A stretch of DNA of 32,961 bases, from NCBI GenBank assembly GCA_017652805.1, contig JAGCAH010000221.1:1-32961 (forward strand). Direction: 5' to 3'. This document shows positions 1 through 9,024 of this stretch, piece by piece. A model generated the notes under the pieces. The model was not told the DNA's origin. It did no database searches and saw only the letters and a list, made by a program, of their open reading frames with translations. The DNA comes from Thermoguttaceae bacterium. GTDB lineage: Bacteria > Planctomycetota > Planctomycetia > Pirellulales > Thermoguttaceae. Within the stretch, counting starts at the first letter, position 1; the number at the start of each line of letters is the position of its first letter. A program made the position numbers and the translations under genes.

Positions 1-1
1 C

Positions 2-901
2 TCCCGCCTGATGAAAAATATTCTTCAGGCGGCAAAAGCCGACAATATCGAGCTTGAACTTGAAGACGACAAACTGAAAATTCATATTGGACGGACGAAT
101 TATCGAATTCCGACCAACGATGTGAGCGAATTTCCGGAAATTCTCTCCTTTTCCGGTGAGGCATACCATGAAGTCGCCGGCGCCGATCTCCAAAAAAATA
201 TCAGTCGAACCCAGTTTGCGACTGATACGGAAAACAACAAGTACGCCCTGAGCGGCGTTCTCTTCGAGCTGACCGAAGGGTGTATTGATACTGTTTCGAC
301 AGACGGGCGCCGACTCACTCATCAGCGCGGAAAGGCGGTCTCGCACGGTGGTCATCAGACCGAAAGCGGCGCAATTGTCCCGTTGAAAGCGCTTGGCGCA
401 GTCGAAAAGGCGATTAACGAAGTCGGTGCCGATCAGCCGGTCAAAATTGCCGTCGAAGGGGGAAAGATTACTTTCGCGACGGCGGGCGATGAAATTATGA
501 TCTCCTCGCGTCTGGTTGACGGCCGTTTTCCCGCGTGGCGAAAAATTATTCCCGAAAAAACCGACCGTGTTCAGGTCGACGTTCCGGTGAGCGAATTTCA
601 AGACGCAGTCCTGGCGACGAAGGTGATGACGACCGAAAATCAGCCGGGACTTCTCCTGACCTTCACCCCCGGAAACCTTCAGGTTAAGGCTAACGGGAGC
701 GGCGATACCGAACACAATATCCCGATCGCCTACGACAAAGACGAGATCCGTACGAAACTCGATCCGAACTTTTTGGTTGACTTCCTTCGCTGTTTTTCCG
801 GCGCAACCAACCTTTCAATCTATTTAAAAGAGAACAGCTCGGTTCTTTTTGAAACACAGCAAGACGACGACTATGCCTATATCCTCATGCCGCTTGCCTG
901 A
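2..901 (+). CDS. dnaN: DNA polymerase III beta sliding clamp, N-terminus cut by window edge
   Basis: The beta clamp is a ring-shaped homodimer that tethers the replicative polymerase to DNA. The reading frame is open to the left edge, so about 300 residues of a family normally near 370 are visible; the missing part is most of the first of three clamp folds. Recognisable stretches are IPTNDVSEFPEI, the TDGRRLTHQ loop, VDGRFPAWRKIIP, and the ending YAYILMPLA, which corresponds to the usual YxxMPMRL clamp C-terminus. A methionine at 11 is only an internal residue. The gene is on the opposite strand from the accessory block that follows. The usual dnaN neighbours (dnaA, recF, gyrB) are not seen downstream; mobile-element debris begins about 190 bases after the stop. 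Family assignment is firm. Confidence 0.95.
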   Translation, partial: SRLMKNILQAAKADNIELELEDDKLKIHIGRTNYRIPTNDVSEFPEILSFSGEAYHEVAGADLQKNISRTQFATDTENNKYALSGVLFELTEGCIDTVSTDGRRLTHQRGKAVSHGGHQTESGAIVPLKALGAVEKAINEVGADQPVKIAVEGGKITFATAGDEIMISSRLVDGRFPAWRKIIPEKTDRVQVDVPVSEFQDAVLATKVMTTENQPGLLLTFTPGNLQVKANGSGDTEHNIPIAYDKDEIRTKLDPNFLVDFLRCFSGATNLSIYLKENSSVLFETQQDDDYAYILMPLA

Positions 902-1054
902 AAACGCGGCGGGAGACCATGAATTATGATTAATATAAAAAATGGCAAGAATTTTCTTAAGAAAGCGAATTGAATCGTAGATATCAAAACAACAAAAACC
1001 AGGACCAACATCCCCGACGGTAGATTGATTCGAACCGTAAGGCTCAAGGTGCAC

Positions 1055-1079
1055 AGTGTTTTTCATTAATAAAAACACT
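1055..1079. terminator. A/T-rich hairpin after dnaN, possible terminator
   Basis: A perfect 9-bp stem (AGTGTTTTT pairing with AAAAACACT) encloses a 7-base loop, about 150 bases after the dnaN stop and just before the first mobile element. The stem itself carries the T and A runs, so it could act weakly in either direction. It has no GC-rich stem followed by a separate U tract, so the terminator call is tentative. Confidence 0.3.
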
Positions 1080-1094
1080 TAAGTTAGTTGATAA

Positions 1095-1504
1095 TCAGAA
1101 GTGGTTCCATAAATTTGATAGAGATTTTGGTTTTGCATAAGCTTAGCAAAACTCGAGAATGGTCATTGAATTCGAGAGAGCACGAAGGGATGAGCCGATG
1201 AGTACTAAGCGCAATTTCTACACCCCAGAACAGAAGCTCAAAATTGTCTTGGAGGCGATTCTCGGAGATCAGACACTTGCCCAAAATGTCTCCAAATACC
1301 AGGTTCACAATACCCAGATAATCCGTTGGAAGAAACAACTTTTAGCATCAGCCCCTGCGGTGTTTTCGGATGCCCGTCGGAGGAAGGAACAGGACGCGAA
1401 AGATGAGAAGATCCAGCAACTTATCAACGATCTTTGTCAGGCGCAGCATGAATTGAATTTTTTCAAAAAAAGCCGGTTATTTCCAACAGATTTGAAACGC
1501 CAGA
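1095..1504 (+). mobile_element. Non-autonomous IS3-family derivative, copy 1 (orfA only)
   Basis: A 410-bp segment is repeated almost identically at 12965-13375. Identity starts at TCAGAAGTGG and stops after GAAACGCCAGA in both copies, with one single-base indel and scattered substitutions between them. Inside those limits the ends TGGTTCCATAAATTTG and, as reverse complement, TGGCGTTTCAAATCTG form an imperfect inverted repeat (9 of 16 matches) starting TGG and ending CCA, as IS3-family termini do. The element holds an orfA-like gene and then passes directly to the right end; no orfB is present. No target duplication could be recognised. I infer an internally deleted derivative that would need a transposase supplied elsewhere. 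Confidence 0.7.
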
Positions 1505-1518
1505 TCATCCTAGTGTAG
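1198..1518 (+). pseudogene. IS3-family transposase OrfA, 3'-truncated (copy 1)
   Basis: OrfA of IS3-type elements is the DNA-binding half of the transposase, normally joined to the OrfB catalytic half by -1 frameshifting. The ATG at 1198 is preceded by GAAGGGA at good spacing; an in-frame ATG at 1159 has no such site. The protein begins MSTKRNFYTPEQKLKIVLEA and shows the HTH_Tnp_1 pattern (LAQNVSKYQV...IIRWKKQLL) followed by a helical, leucine-zipper-like stretch. After LNFFKK the normal OrfA ending is missing: the frame runs through the element's right end and stops outside it at 1518. Compared with copy 2 it differs at about a dozen residues, and its frame stays open longer because of one base in the A run. 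Confidence 0.75.
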
Positions 1519-1686
1519 TGTTTGAACTTGTTTAACCTTAAGCGCCTTTCCAAAAGATCCGGAGATTCAGAGGAACTCCTAGAGAACCCGACGGCTCCCA
1601 ACCGTTTGCGGATAATAGCAGGCATGTCGCGAACGGAAAGGAGTACCGGATGGGTCTTTCGTTTCTGTTCCGCAGAGACGAACATC

Positions 1687-4600
1687 CTAATAGCGGATAA
1701 CGTCGGCGGAGTCTCGAATCCCGGCTTTGGAAAGATCGATATCTTTCGGCGCGTAAACCTTTTCCAGGGAGGTGCAGAAGGAGAGGGCAGACATACCGAT
1801 TTCTGTAACGGAATTTGGAATTCGGATCTCGGTGAGAGATGAACAGTTAAAGAAGGCATGCAAGCCTATTTTTGTAATGGATTCCGGGATATCGATCTTG
1901 GTGAGAGAGGAACAACTTTCGAAAGTCCCATCGCCAATTTTTGTGATGCCGTCAGGAATATTGATCTCAGTGAGGGAATGACAGCCGCAGAAGGCATAAC
2001 CATGGATTTCTGTGACAGATTCTGGAATCTGGATCGCGGTGAGTGAGGAACAGCCGCCAAAAGTCCAATTTTCGATTTCTGTGACGGATTTCGGAATGTT
2101 GATATCGGTGAGCGAGGAACAGTCTCTGAAGGCTGAATCTCCGATTTCTGTGACGGATTCAGGAATGTCGATTTTGGTGAGCGAGGTACAATCCTCGAAA
2201 GCTGCTCTATCGATTTCTGTGACGGATTCAGGAATGTTGACCTCGGTGAGGGAGGTGCAGCCAATGAAGGCTCCTGCACTGATTTTTGTGGTGGATTCAG
2301 GGATGCTGTATGCCGACACATTTTTTTGGAGCGGAAAGGTACGCAAGACGGTCCCCTCGAAGAGGACGCCGTCCTGATCGTGAAAGACCGGGTTTTCGGC
2401 ACTGACCTTGATCTCTGGGAGAGAGGAACAACAGTGAAAAGGCCAACCGCCGATTTTCGTGACCGATTTTGGGATATTGATTTCGGAGAGGGAGGAACAG
2501 TATTCGAAGGCACCCCAGCCGATCTCCGTGACAGAGTCAGGGATGTTGATCTTGGCAAGAGAGGAACAGCCATAGAAGGCGCAGCCGCCAATTTCGGTGA
2601 CGAAATCAGGGATGTTGTAAGATTGCACATCTTTTCCGGCGAGGAAAGTATGCAACACGGTTCCTTCGAAGAGGATGCCATCTTCGCAATGAAAGAGTGA
2701 GTTATCGGAGCTCACGTTGATCTCGGTGAGTGAGGAACAGTGGGAGAAAACGCCCATTCCGATTTCTGTGACGGAATTCGGGATGTTGATCTTGGCGAGA
2801 GAGGAACAGCCTTCGAAGGCTTGCTGGCCGATTTCTGCAACGGAATCCGGAATGTTGATTTCGGTGAGAGAATAACAGCCTCTGAAGGCTGAATCACCGA
2901 TTTCTGTAACGGATTCAGGAATGTTGATTTCGGTAAGAGAGGAACAGTCTGCGAAGGCATACTCGCCGATTTCCGTCACGGAGTCAGGAATGCTGTACTT
3001 TGACACGTCTTTACTAAAACGTGTCAACACGGTTCCCTCAATGATGACATCGCCTTCGCCATCAAAGACCGTGTTTTCGGAAATAACTTCGTCCGCAGAT
3101 ACATTGTTTTCACCGGGAGAAGATTCCCTGTCATTTTTAGCGGATGATTCATCGTCCGATTCTGTTGTGGTCGTTTTCGGAACGAGAATAAAACGGAAAC
3201 CGAGCCAGTGATACCGCCGGAGCTGATCATTTTCAAATCGGAACGCGGAGCGGCAGAACCTGGCGCTGTGTTTCCAGTCACCGCCCCGGATAACGCGGTG
3301 CAGACCGTCTCCCGGTCCGGCAGGATCGGTGACTTTGGAATTATCATAGGCACCGTACCAGTCGCCGCACCATTCCCAGACACTGCCGTGCATGTCGTAC
3401 AACCCCCAGGAGTTCGGCTCTTTCCCCTTGACTTCGTGAGGAGTATCATCGCTGTTTCCGCCGTACCAGCCCATACCGTCGAGATCGCCGGTGCCGGCGT
3501 ATGCGCTTTCCGAGCCCGCCCGGCAGGCGTATTCCCACTGCGCCTCCGACGGCAGTTCGGCCTGCTGGCCAGAAAGTTCACTGAACTGACGGCAGAACTC
3601 ACGGCACTCGTCCCAGTTCACAATGTACATCGGGTAACGGGGACCGCGCCCCCATTTCTCTCTTGTCCGTTCGCTCATATCCGGATCTTCCGTGATGCCT
3701 TCCCACATTTCCTGCGTGACTTCGGATTCCAGTATCCAGAAACCGCATGTTAGGCTGACCGGATGAGGTGTTTCGTTTCCCAAACGGTTTTCTTCCGATT
3801 CAGGACTCCCCATCACGAACTCGCCCGGCGGGCACCAGCGGAACGTGAAGTCGGTGCCGTTGACCGTAAGCGTCCTTTTTTCGCCCGGTTCAGTACCGGC
3901 TGCTATCTTTTCGGGCACAGGTTCAGGACGGAGCTCGTTTTCTGAAGAACCGCCGTTTGCCGTTGAAGTGTCATCGGCCGCCGGAATCAGGACAGGGCGG
4001 AATCCTGTGAATCCGTTCCGGTCCGCAGGGGCATCATAAAGCCGAAACGCAGAGTGGCAGAAAACCGTGATGGCATTCCAGCCGCCGCCGCGAATGACAC
4101 GGTCTGGCCCGTCAGAAGAGCCTTCTGGATTGATTTCGTCAGAATCGTCTTTTTTTCCGTATCTGTCAGAACACCATTCTCCAACGTTGCCGTGCATGTC
4201 ATACATGCCCCAGGCGTTCGGTTCTTTTTCTTTTATCTCGTGGGCAGTACTGTTACTGTTATTACTGTACCAACCCATTTCATCAAGAACACCGGTTCCA
4301 GCGTAGGGACCCGTTGTGCCGGCCCGGCAGGCGTATTCCCACTCCGCTTCGGTAGGAAGTCGGAGATCTTCACCGGAAAGTTCGCTCAGACGTCGGCAAA
4401 AATCTCCTGATTCCTCCCAGTTCACGTAATACATTGGGCAATGATCCCCTGTGCCGGAAAGGGGCGCATTCTGATATGCCTTGTCGCGTTGCTGCTGAAT
4501 GGTGGTCCCCATCACGTTTTCCCACATTTCCTGGGTGACTTCACTTTCCAGCATCCAAAAGCCGCGCGTCAGCTTGACATGATGTTGTGTCCCGGGATTA

Positions 4601-7600
4601 ACAAACATCCCCAATTCCGAATCCGGACATCCCATCGTGAATTCGCCGGGCGGACACCAGCAGAATGTGTAATCGGTGTCGTTGACCGTAAGTGTCTTTT
4701 TTTCGCCCGGTTTGGTGCCAATGCCCAACCTTTCAACATGATCCGACTTCGTCTTTTCAGAAACAACGGAAGAATTATTCTTCTGATTATTAGTTTGCGT
4801 TGTTTGCCTCGGATTGTCTCTCTGTGCAAAAACAACCCGGAAACCCAAGTTGAACCCCTTTTCCGAGCCGTGTTCATACATTCTAACTGCGGACCGACAA
4901 TCTTTGGCATTCGTGTACCAGCTTCCGCCGCGCATTATCCGGGACCAGCTTCCGTCGGGGCCGGAAGGATCGGTATCAGGCGATTTATCGTAGTAGTCTC
5001 TATCATAACTGTCAGAACACCATTCCCAAACGTTGCCGTGCATATCATACAGTCCCCAAGCGTTAGGTTTTAACGCCATTACCTCGTGAACTTTGATGTC
5101 ACTGTTGCGGTTATACCAGCCCATGTCGTCCAGGTTGCCGGTGCCTGCAAATTTGCCTTCCGACCCGGCCCGGCACGCGTACTCCCACTGCGCCTCGGTC
5201 GGGAGACGAATCGGTTCGCCAAGAAGATCACCGAGCCTGCGGCAGAAATCCTGACACTCATTCCAGTTTACGAAGAAGATGGGATAACGGGGATTTTGAT
5301 TTCCCGACTCGGCGAGAAGTCGTTCTTTCGATTCCCCCATAACGCTTGTCCACATCTCCTGGGTGACTTCGGATTCCAGCATCCAAAAACCCTGAGATAG
5401 AGTGACACGGTGTTGTTTTTCGTCAATTTGATGTTCCTCTTCCGAATCCGGGCTACCCATCATAAACTCACCTGGAGGACACCAGCAGAAGGTATAATCA
5501 ATACCGTTCACTGTCAACGTCTTTTTCTCTGTTGTTTCGGCACGAGGGATTCCGGTGTCGTCTGGCTGTTCATTGGAAGACACTGAAGGACTCTCTGACG
5601 GATCTTCTGTCGCCTCTTCATCTTGAACACCTGGGATGAGGATCGGGCGAAAACCTCCGATCTGAGACCAATATCCGTATACGAAACAACAACGGGACGT
5701 GGTTTTACAATAGTCCGCTGGCCAGAAAGCACTCCCCCCGCGGTAAAACCAACGTGAACCGACGAGACCGCGCAAAGGACTTGTAACATTCAAGACATCA
5801 TAATCGCCTTCCCAATCCAAAGCCCATTCCCATATATTGCCGTTCATGTCATAAAGTCCCCACGTGTTCGGAGACTTTGTTTTTACATCGTGAAGCTCAT
5901 GACCGCTATTTTTTGAATACCAGCCCATCTGGTCAATAATGCCGGTTCCGCCAAAATCACCGTCTGAACCCGCTCTGCAGGCGTATTCCCATTGCGCTTC
6001 AGTCGGAAGAGTAATGATTTCCCCGGATAATTCACTGATTCTGTCGCAGAAATCCAGGCAAGTTTCCCAAAAAACGTTGTATACTGGGTAATACGGATTT
6101 ATCCCTATCGATTCGGTCAATCCGCACCTTTGCGAGCCTTCCATAATGCTCAGCCACATCTCTTGGGTCACTTCACTCTCCAACATCCAGAAGCCGCGTT
6201 TCAATTTCACGATGTGCGGATCATTTTTGTTCCAGGGCCCCTGTTTCCATTCTGAGCTTCCCATCATAAACTCGCCCGGAGGACACCAGCAGAAAGTGTA
6301 ATCCAGACCTTTGACCGTTATGGTGATTTTTTCTCCGGGTTCAGACCCTTTGCCTACCGGACTCTGGACCCGGACAGATTTAATTTTATCGGTTCGATCG
6401 TCAGCATTCTGTGTTTCATTGAATTGCGCTGAATTGTTTTCGGCATCCTTTCCCTCCGATTGAGATTCTTCTGAAGTCAGAACCACACGGAATCCTAGAA
6501 AATCTGTTCGGCTGGAAGGGGCGACCCGGTATCGAGTTGCCGAACGGCAGTAATCCTTGTAACTGGTCATGCTTCCGCCGCGAATAATCCGCTTCGAACC
6601 ATTTGACGGACCAGTAGGGTCTGTATCGGAAGAATTTGTGTAATAATCGTGATCATACCAATCGGAACACCATTCGTACACATTGCCGTGCATGTCGTAT
6701 AATCCCCATGCATTGGGTTCTTTGCCTTTAACTTTGTGTGTTGTCTCACCGCTACCATAGTCCTGGGACCATCCCATTTCTTCGAGATTTCCGGTTCCTG
6801 AATAAGTGCCTTCCGACCCGGCCCGGCAAGCGTATTCCCACTGAGCTTCAGTCGGAAGATTTACCTGGCAGCCCAGAAGACGGCTCAATCCACGGCAAAA
6901 TTCATTGGCTTCGTTCCAGTCCGTATTGTAGATGGGAAAGTCTGGTCCTTCGCCAGAGCAAGAGTGCAGTCTGCTTTCGGCATCTTCCATCACGCTCAGC
7001 CACATTTCCTGAGTAACTTCGCTCTCCAGCATCCAGAAACCGTGCGTCAGCCTGACCTGATGCTGCGTCTCGTCGTCATGACGTTCTTCTTCCGACTCCG
7101 GGCTTCCCATGGTGAACTCGCCCGGCGGACACCAGCGGAACGTGTAATCGATGCCGTTGACCGTAAGCGTTTTCTTTTCACCCGGCTCGGTGCCGGCTTC
7201 AAGCTCCTCCGCACTGACAGATTCGGGAACGGGCGTTTCCAAATCCGAAGGAACCTCCTTCTCCACCGATTTTTCCGATTCATCGGAGGCGACGGTGCCG
7301 ACAGTGACGGTTTCGCTGACCGCCGGAATTAGTGCGGGGCGGAATCCGTTATGGTCAGACCCATACTTCGGATCACTTCTACCCCGACTTGCCGCTCGGC
7401 AAGCCGAGGCACTGTCCTGCCAGCCCCCGCCCCGGATGATGCGGTCCGTTTCCCCAATCCAGACTTCACCGGCCCCACAGGTTAAACTCATAAAACGGCG
7501 TAAACGCTGTCGTAAAGGATCGACGACAGATGTTTCAGGGTAATCACCCCACCAGTCGGAACACCATTCCCAGACGTTTCCGTGCATATCATATAGCCCC

Positions 7601-8283
7601 CAGGCGTTCGGCTCTTTTCCCTTCACTTCAAAGGGATGGGCGGCGCCGTTGCAGTTTCCCTCATGCCAGCCCATTTCGTCGAGATTGCCGGTGCCCGCAT
7701 AGAACCCTGCGCTCCCCGCACGGCACGCGTATTCCCATTGCGCCTCGGTCGGAAGGACGATCTCTTCGTCCATAAGTTTGCTCAGCTTGAGACAGAATTC
7801 CGAAGCGTCGTACCAACTCACGCTATGCATGGGGAAATGAGGACCGATTCCAAACCAGTCTTCCGTGTCAGGGGTGTCGCCGTAGAGTTGCTGCAGAACT
7901 GTTCCCATCACACTCTGCCACATTTCCTGAGTGACTTCGCTTTCCAAAAGCCAGAAACCGCGCGTCAGTGTGACATGATGCTGCGTTTCGTCATTGTTTC
8001 GCTCTTCTTCCGTCTCCGGACTCCCCATTTCAAATTCACCGGGCGGGCACCAGCAGAACGTGTAATCGACACCGTTGACCGTAACTGTTTTTTTCTCACC
8101 CGCAAAAGAGCCTTCGGCGAATTCTGTGTTTGGGGCTACCTGGATATATTTTCCTGCATCCCCTGCATATGGGATAAGGCTCAGAATGCTACCTAATTGT
8201 CCCCATACCACCCTTTCCGATACGGCCATCACTGTCAAAATTAGAGTAAGTCCCATTAAAAGCAACAGCCTTGAAAGTCTCAT
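1687..8283 (-). CDS. Giant exported protein: six FGE-sulfatase-like domains plus fifteen BspA-type LRRs
   Basis: The start at 8283 is chosen because AAGGGA lies about seven bases upstream and the product then opens with a signal peptide (MRLSRLLLLMGLTLILTVMA); the frame could extend 46 codons further, but into IS-derived sequence. The 2198-residue product has six copies of the FGE-sulfatase (SUMF1-like) fold, with WCPPGEF motifs near residues 80, 384, 666, 934, 1208 and 1482. Each copy also carries ESEVTQEMW, LP[TS]EA[QE]WEYACRAG and GxYDMxGxxxEW. Acidic, Ser/Thr-rich linkers separate them. From about residue 1762 to the end follow fifteen ~23-residue LRR_5 repeats (IPxSVTEIGxxAFxxCSSL), interrupted twice by a DGxLFEGTVL insert. 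No anchor motif is visible at the C-terminus. FGE-like domains act as oxidases or as binding folds; BspA repeats usually mediate adhesion. I infer a secreted or surface binding protein. Its upstream neighbour is an IS3 relic. Confidence 0.9.
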   Translation of the reverse strand: MRLSRLLLLMGLTLILTVMAVSERVVWGQLGSILSLIPYAGDAGKYIQVAPNTEFAEGSFAGEKKTVTVNGVDYTFCWCPPGEFEMGSPETEEERNNDETQHHVTLTRGFWLLESEVTQEMWQSVMGTVLQQLYGDTPDTEDWFGIGPHFPMHSVSWYDASEFCLKLSKLMDEEIVLPTEAQWEYACRAGSAGFYAGTGNLDEMGWHEGNCNGAAHPFEVKGKEPNAWGLYDMHGNVWEWCSDWWGDYPETSVVDPLRQRLRRFMSLTCGAGEVWIGETDRIIRGGGWQDSASACRAASRGRSDPKYGSDHNGFRPALIPAVSETVTVGTVASDESEKSVEKEVPSDLETPVPESVSAEELEAGTEPGEKKTLTVNGIDYTFRWCPPGEFTMGSPESEEERHDDETQHQVRLTHGFWMLESEVTQEMWLSVMEDAESRLHSCSGEGPDFPIYNTDWNEANEFCRGLSRLLGCQVNLPTEAQWEYACRAGSEGTYSGTGNLEEMGWSQDYGSGETTHKVKGKEPNAWGLYDMHGNVYEWCSDWYDHDYYTNSSDTDPTGPSNGSKRIIRGGSMTSYKDYCRSATRYRVAPSSRTDFLGFRVVLTSEESQSEGKDAENNSAQFNETQNADDRTDKIKSVRVQSPVGKGSEPGEKITITVKGLDYTFCWCPPGEFMMGSSEWKQGPWNKNDPHIVKLKRGFWMLESEVTQEMWLSIMEGSQRCGLTESIGINPYYPVYNVFWETCLDFCDRISELSGEIITLPTEAQWEYACRAGSDGDFGGTGIIDQMGWYSKNSGHELHDVKTKSPNTWGLYDMNGNIWEWALDWEGDYDVLNVTSPLRGLVGSRWFYRGGSAFWPADYCKTTSRCCFVYGYWSQIGGFRPILIPGVQDEEATEDPSESPSVSSNEQPDDTGIPRAETTEKKTLTVNGIDYTFCWCPPGEFMMGSPDSEEEHQIDEKQHRVTLSQGFWMLESEVTQEMWTSVMGESKERLLAESGNQNPRYPIFFVNWNECQDFCRRLGDLLGEPIRLPTEAQWEYACRAGSEGKFAGTGNLDDMGWYNRNSDIKVHEVMALKPNAWGLYDMHGNVWEWCSDSYDRDYYDKSPDTDPSGPDGSWSRIMRGGSWYTNAKDCRSAVRMYEHGSEKGFNLGFRVVFAQRDNPRQTTQTNNQKNNSSVVSEKTKSDHVERLGIGTKPGEKKTLTVNDTDYTFCWCPPGEFTMGCPDSELGMFVNPGTQHHVKLTRGFWMLESEVTQEMWENVMGTTIQQQRDKAYQNAPLSGTGDHCPMYYVNWEESGDFCRRLSELSGEDLRLPTEAEWEYACRAGTTGPYAGTGVLDEMGWYSNNSNSTAHEIKEKEPNAWGMYDMHGNVGEWCSDRYGKKDDSDEINPEGSSDGPDRVIRGGGWNAITVFCHSAFRLYDAPADRNGFTGFRPVLIPAADDTSTANGGSSENELRPEPVPEKIAAGTEPGEKRTLTVNGTDFTFRWCPPGEFVMGSPESEENRLGNETPHPVSLTCGFWILESEVTQEMWEGITEDPDMSERTREKWGRGPRYPMYIVNWDECREFCRQFSELSGQQAELPSEAQWEYACRAGSESAYAGTGDLDGMGWYGGNSDDTPHEVKGKEPNSWGLYDMHGSVWEWCGDWYGAYDNSKVTDPAGPGDGLHRVIRGGDWKHSARFCRSAFRFENDQLRRYHWLGFRFILVPKTTTTESDDESSAKNDRESSPGENNVSADEVISENTVFDGEGDVIIEGTVLTRFSKDVSKYSIPDSVTEIGEYAFADCSSLTEINIPESVTEIGDSAFRGCYSLTEINIPDSVAEIGQQAFEGCSSLAKINIPNSVTEIGMGVFSHCSSLTEINVSSDNSLFHCEDGILFEGTVLHTFLAGKDVQSYNIPDFVTEIGGCAFYGCSSLAKINIPDSVTEIGWGAFEYCSSLSEINIPKSVTKIGGWPFHCCSSLPEIKVSAENPVFHDQDGVLFEGTVLRTFPLQKNVSAYSIPESTTKISAGAFIGCTSLTEVNIPESVTEIDRAAFEDCTSLTKIDIPESVTEIGDSAFRDCSSLTDINIPKSVTEIENWTFGGCSSLTAIQIPESVTEIHGYAFCGCHSLTEINIPDGITKIGDGTFESCSSLTKIDIPESITKIGLHAFFNCSSLTEIRIPNSVTEIGMSALSFCTSLEKVYAPKDIDLSKAGIRDSADVIRY
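1756..2997 (-). repeat. Fifteen tandem BspA-like leucine-rich repeats
   Basis: Coding repeat of roughly 69 bases with consensus IPxSVTEIGxxAFxxCSSLTEIN on the minus strand. Repeats 4 and 7 are extended by a related ~30-residue insert (SSDNSLFHCEDGILFEGTVL and SAENPVFHDQDGVLFEGTVL). An upstream INGESS-like piece (GDVIIEGTVLTRF) resembles the end of that insert, so the array appears built from larger units of insert plus several repeats. The strong DNA repetition explains the many spurious open frames on both strands here. Confidence 0.9.
3180..8085 (-). repeat. Six tandem FGE-sulfatase-like domain modules
   Basis: Coding modules of roughly 800-900 bases, each starting with an [VI]xGxDYTFxWCPPGEF strand and ending at GFRxxLxP. 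The modules are clearly homologous in protein but diverged in DNA, so this is not a recent amplification. In all six the C-terminal signature reads RGG...C[RHK][ST][AT], which retains only the second of the two cysteines used by catalytic formylglycine-generating enzymes. Confidence 0.85.
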
Positions 8284-8417
8284 TTTGCGGTCCCTTACCA
8301 GAGCAGTGGTCTCTTGGCGAATGATTTCCGGAAAACATTTGGATGTGACATGTACCTCAAAAAGTGGACACTCACCCCCAGTTAACGATACGATTTTACT
8401 TTTCCATTGAAACTGCG

Positions 8418-8849
8418 TCAACGGACACCGAAATATGCTTTTTCGACCTCACGGGAAGTTCGGTAACCGAGTCTTTCGTGGAGCCGCCGGTTGTAATAAT
8501 ACCCTTCGATATATTCAAAAACCGCGAGGCGAACCTGTTCAATACTTTCGAATGTGCCGTAATGGTTCAGCCATTCCCTTTTCAATTTCCCCCAGAAGCT
8601 TTCATCGGGGGCGTTGTCCCAGCATTCGCCCTTTTGCTGACTTCGAGCAGTCTGCACTTCATGGCGATGGGGAACGAATCTTTGTTTTCAGTGACGAAGG
8701 TGTATTTTACTTCGACTCCCTCGCAAAGTACGCAGCGGCTTTTTTAAGACTTCGTTCTCCGTCTTAACGCGTTGGAGTTCCTGGTATTCCTTCGGAGAAC
8801 GCGTCCTTCTGCTTTTACCGCTCTTCCCGTCTGGTTTGTCGTCGCTCAT
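8418..8849 (-). pseudogene. IS3-family transposase relic (orfA/orfB) with internal deletions
   Basis: Reading the minus strand from an ATG at 8849 with AGGAGG just upstream gives MSDDKPDGKSGKSRRTRSP, then the OrfA coiled-coil end (KEYQELQRVKTENEVLKK). The helix-turn-helix that should lie between is missing. Shifting one base at an AAAAAAG run (8739-8745) restores the typical ending AAAYFARESK and a stop. The OrfB start VKYTFVTENKDSFP...CRLLEVSK follows, then jumps near 8630-8638 straight to QKGECWDNAPDESFWGKLKREW, the last part of the rve (DDE) catalytic domain carrying the terminal Glu. Two deletions have therefore removed most of both halves. The A_AAA_AAG is in the correct phase for the IS3 slippery site, or one A has been lost; I cannot tell which. 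The right end of the element probably lies near 8345-8370. Confidence 0.8.
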
Positions 8850-9024
8850 AACAGCCTCCTTCGGGTGAATTATGACCTACAGGTGACTGTCTTAAATTTG
8901 ACCTACCGTCCCTTTGCTCAAATTTTGAAACTTTCGAAAATCGGCATGAAAAACATCTTTACCTCTAGTGACTGGCAAGAGGGATCAGATCTGTCTTACC
9001 GGACACGCAGATTCAAGGCAGTCC

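Noticed and set aside
1021..1050. GGTTCGAATC on the minus strand, resembling a tRNA T-loop
   Set aside because: The flanking bases do not pair into a T-stem and there is no acceptor or anticodon arm.
1866..2681. Long alternative-frame open reading frames over the LRR array, and plus-strand frames opposite 1687-8283
   Set aside because: They are by-products of the 69-base coding repeat and lack ribosome sites and family features; the 2198-residue frame explains the region.
1756..2997. CRISPR-like regular repetition
   Set aside because: The repeats are coding, contiguous and degenerate, without unique spacers; they encode leucine-rich repeats.
8381..8391. GTTAACGATAC shared with 11830-11840, upstream of both surface genes
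   Set aside because: An 11-base match is expected many times by chance in 33 kb, and the first copy lies within the IS3 relic's end.
8284..8421. Upstream 46-codon extension of the giant gene
   Set aside because: It reads through IS3-end sequence, has no ribosome site and would place the signal peptide internally.
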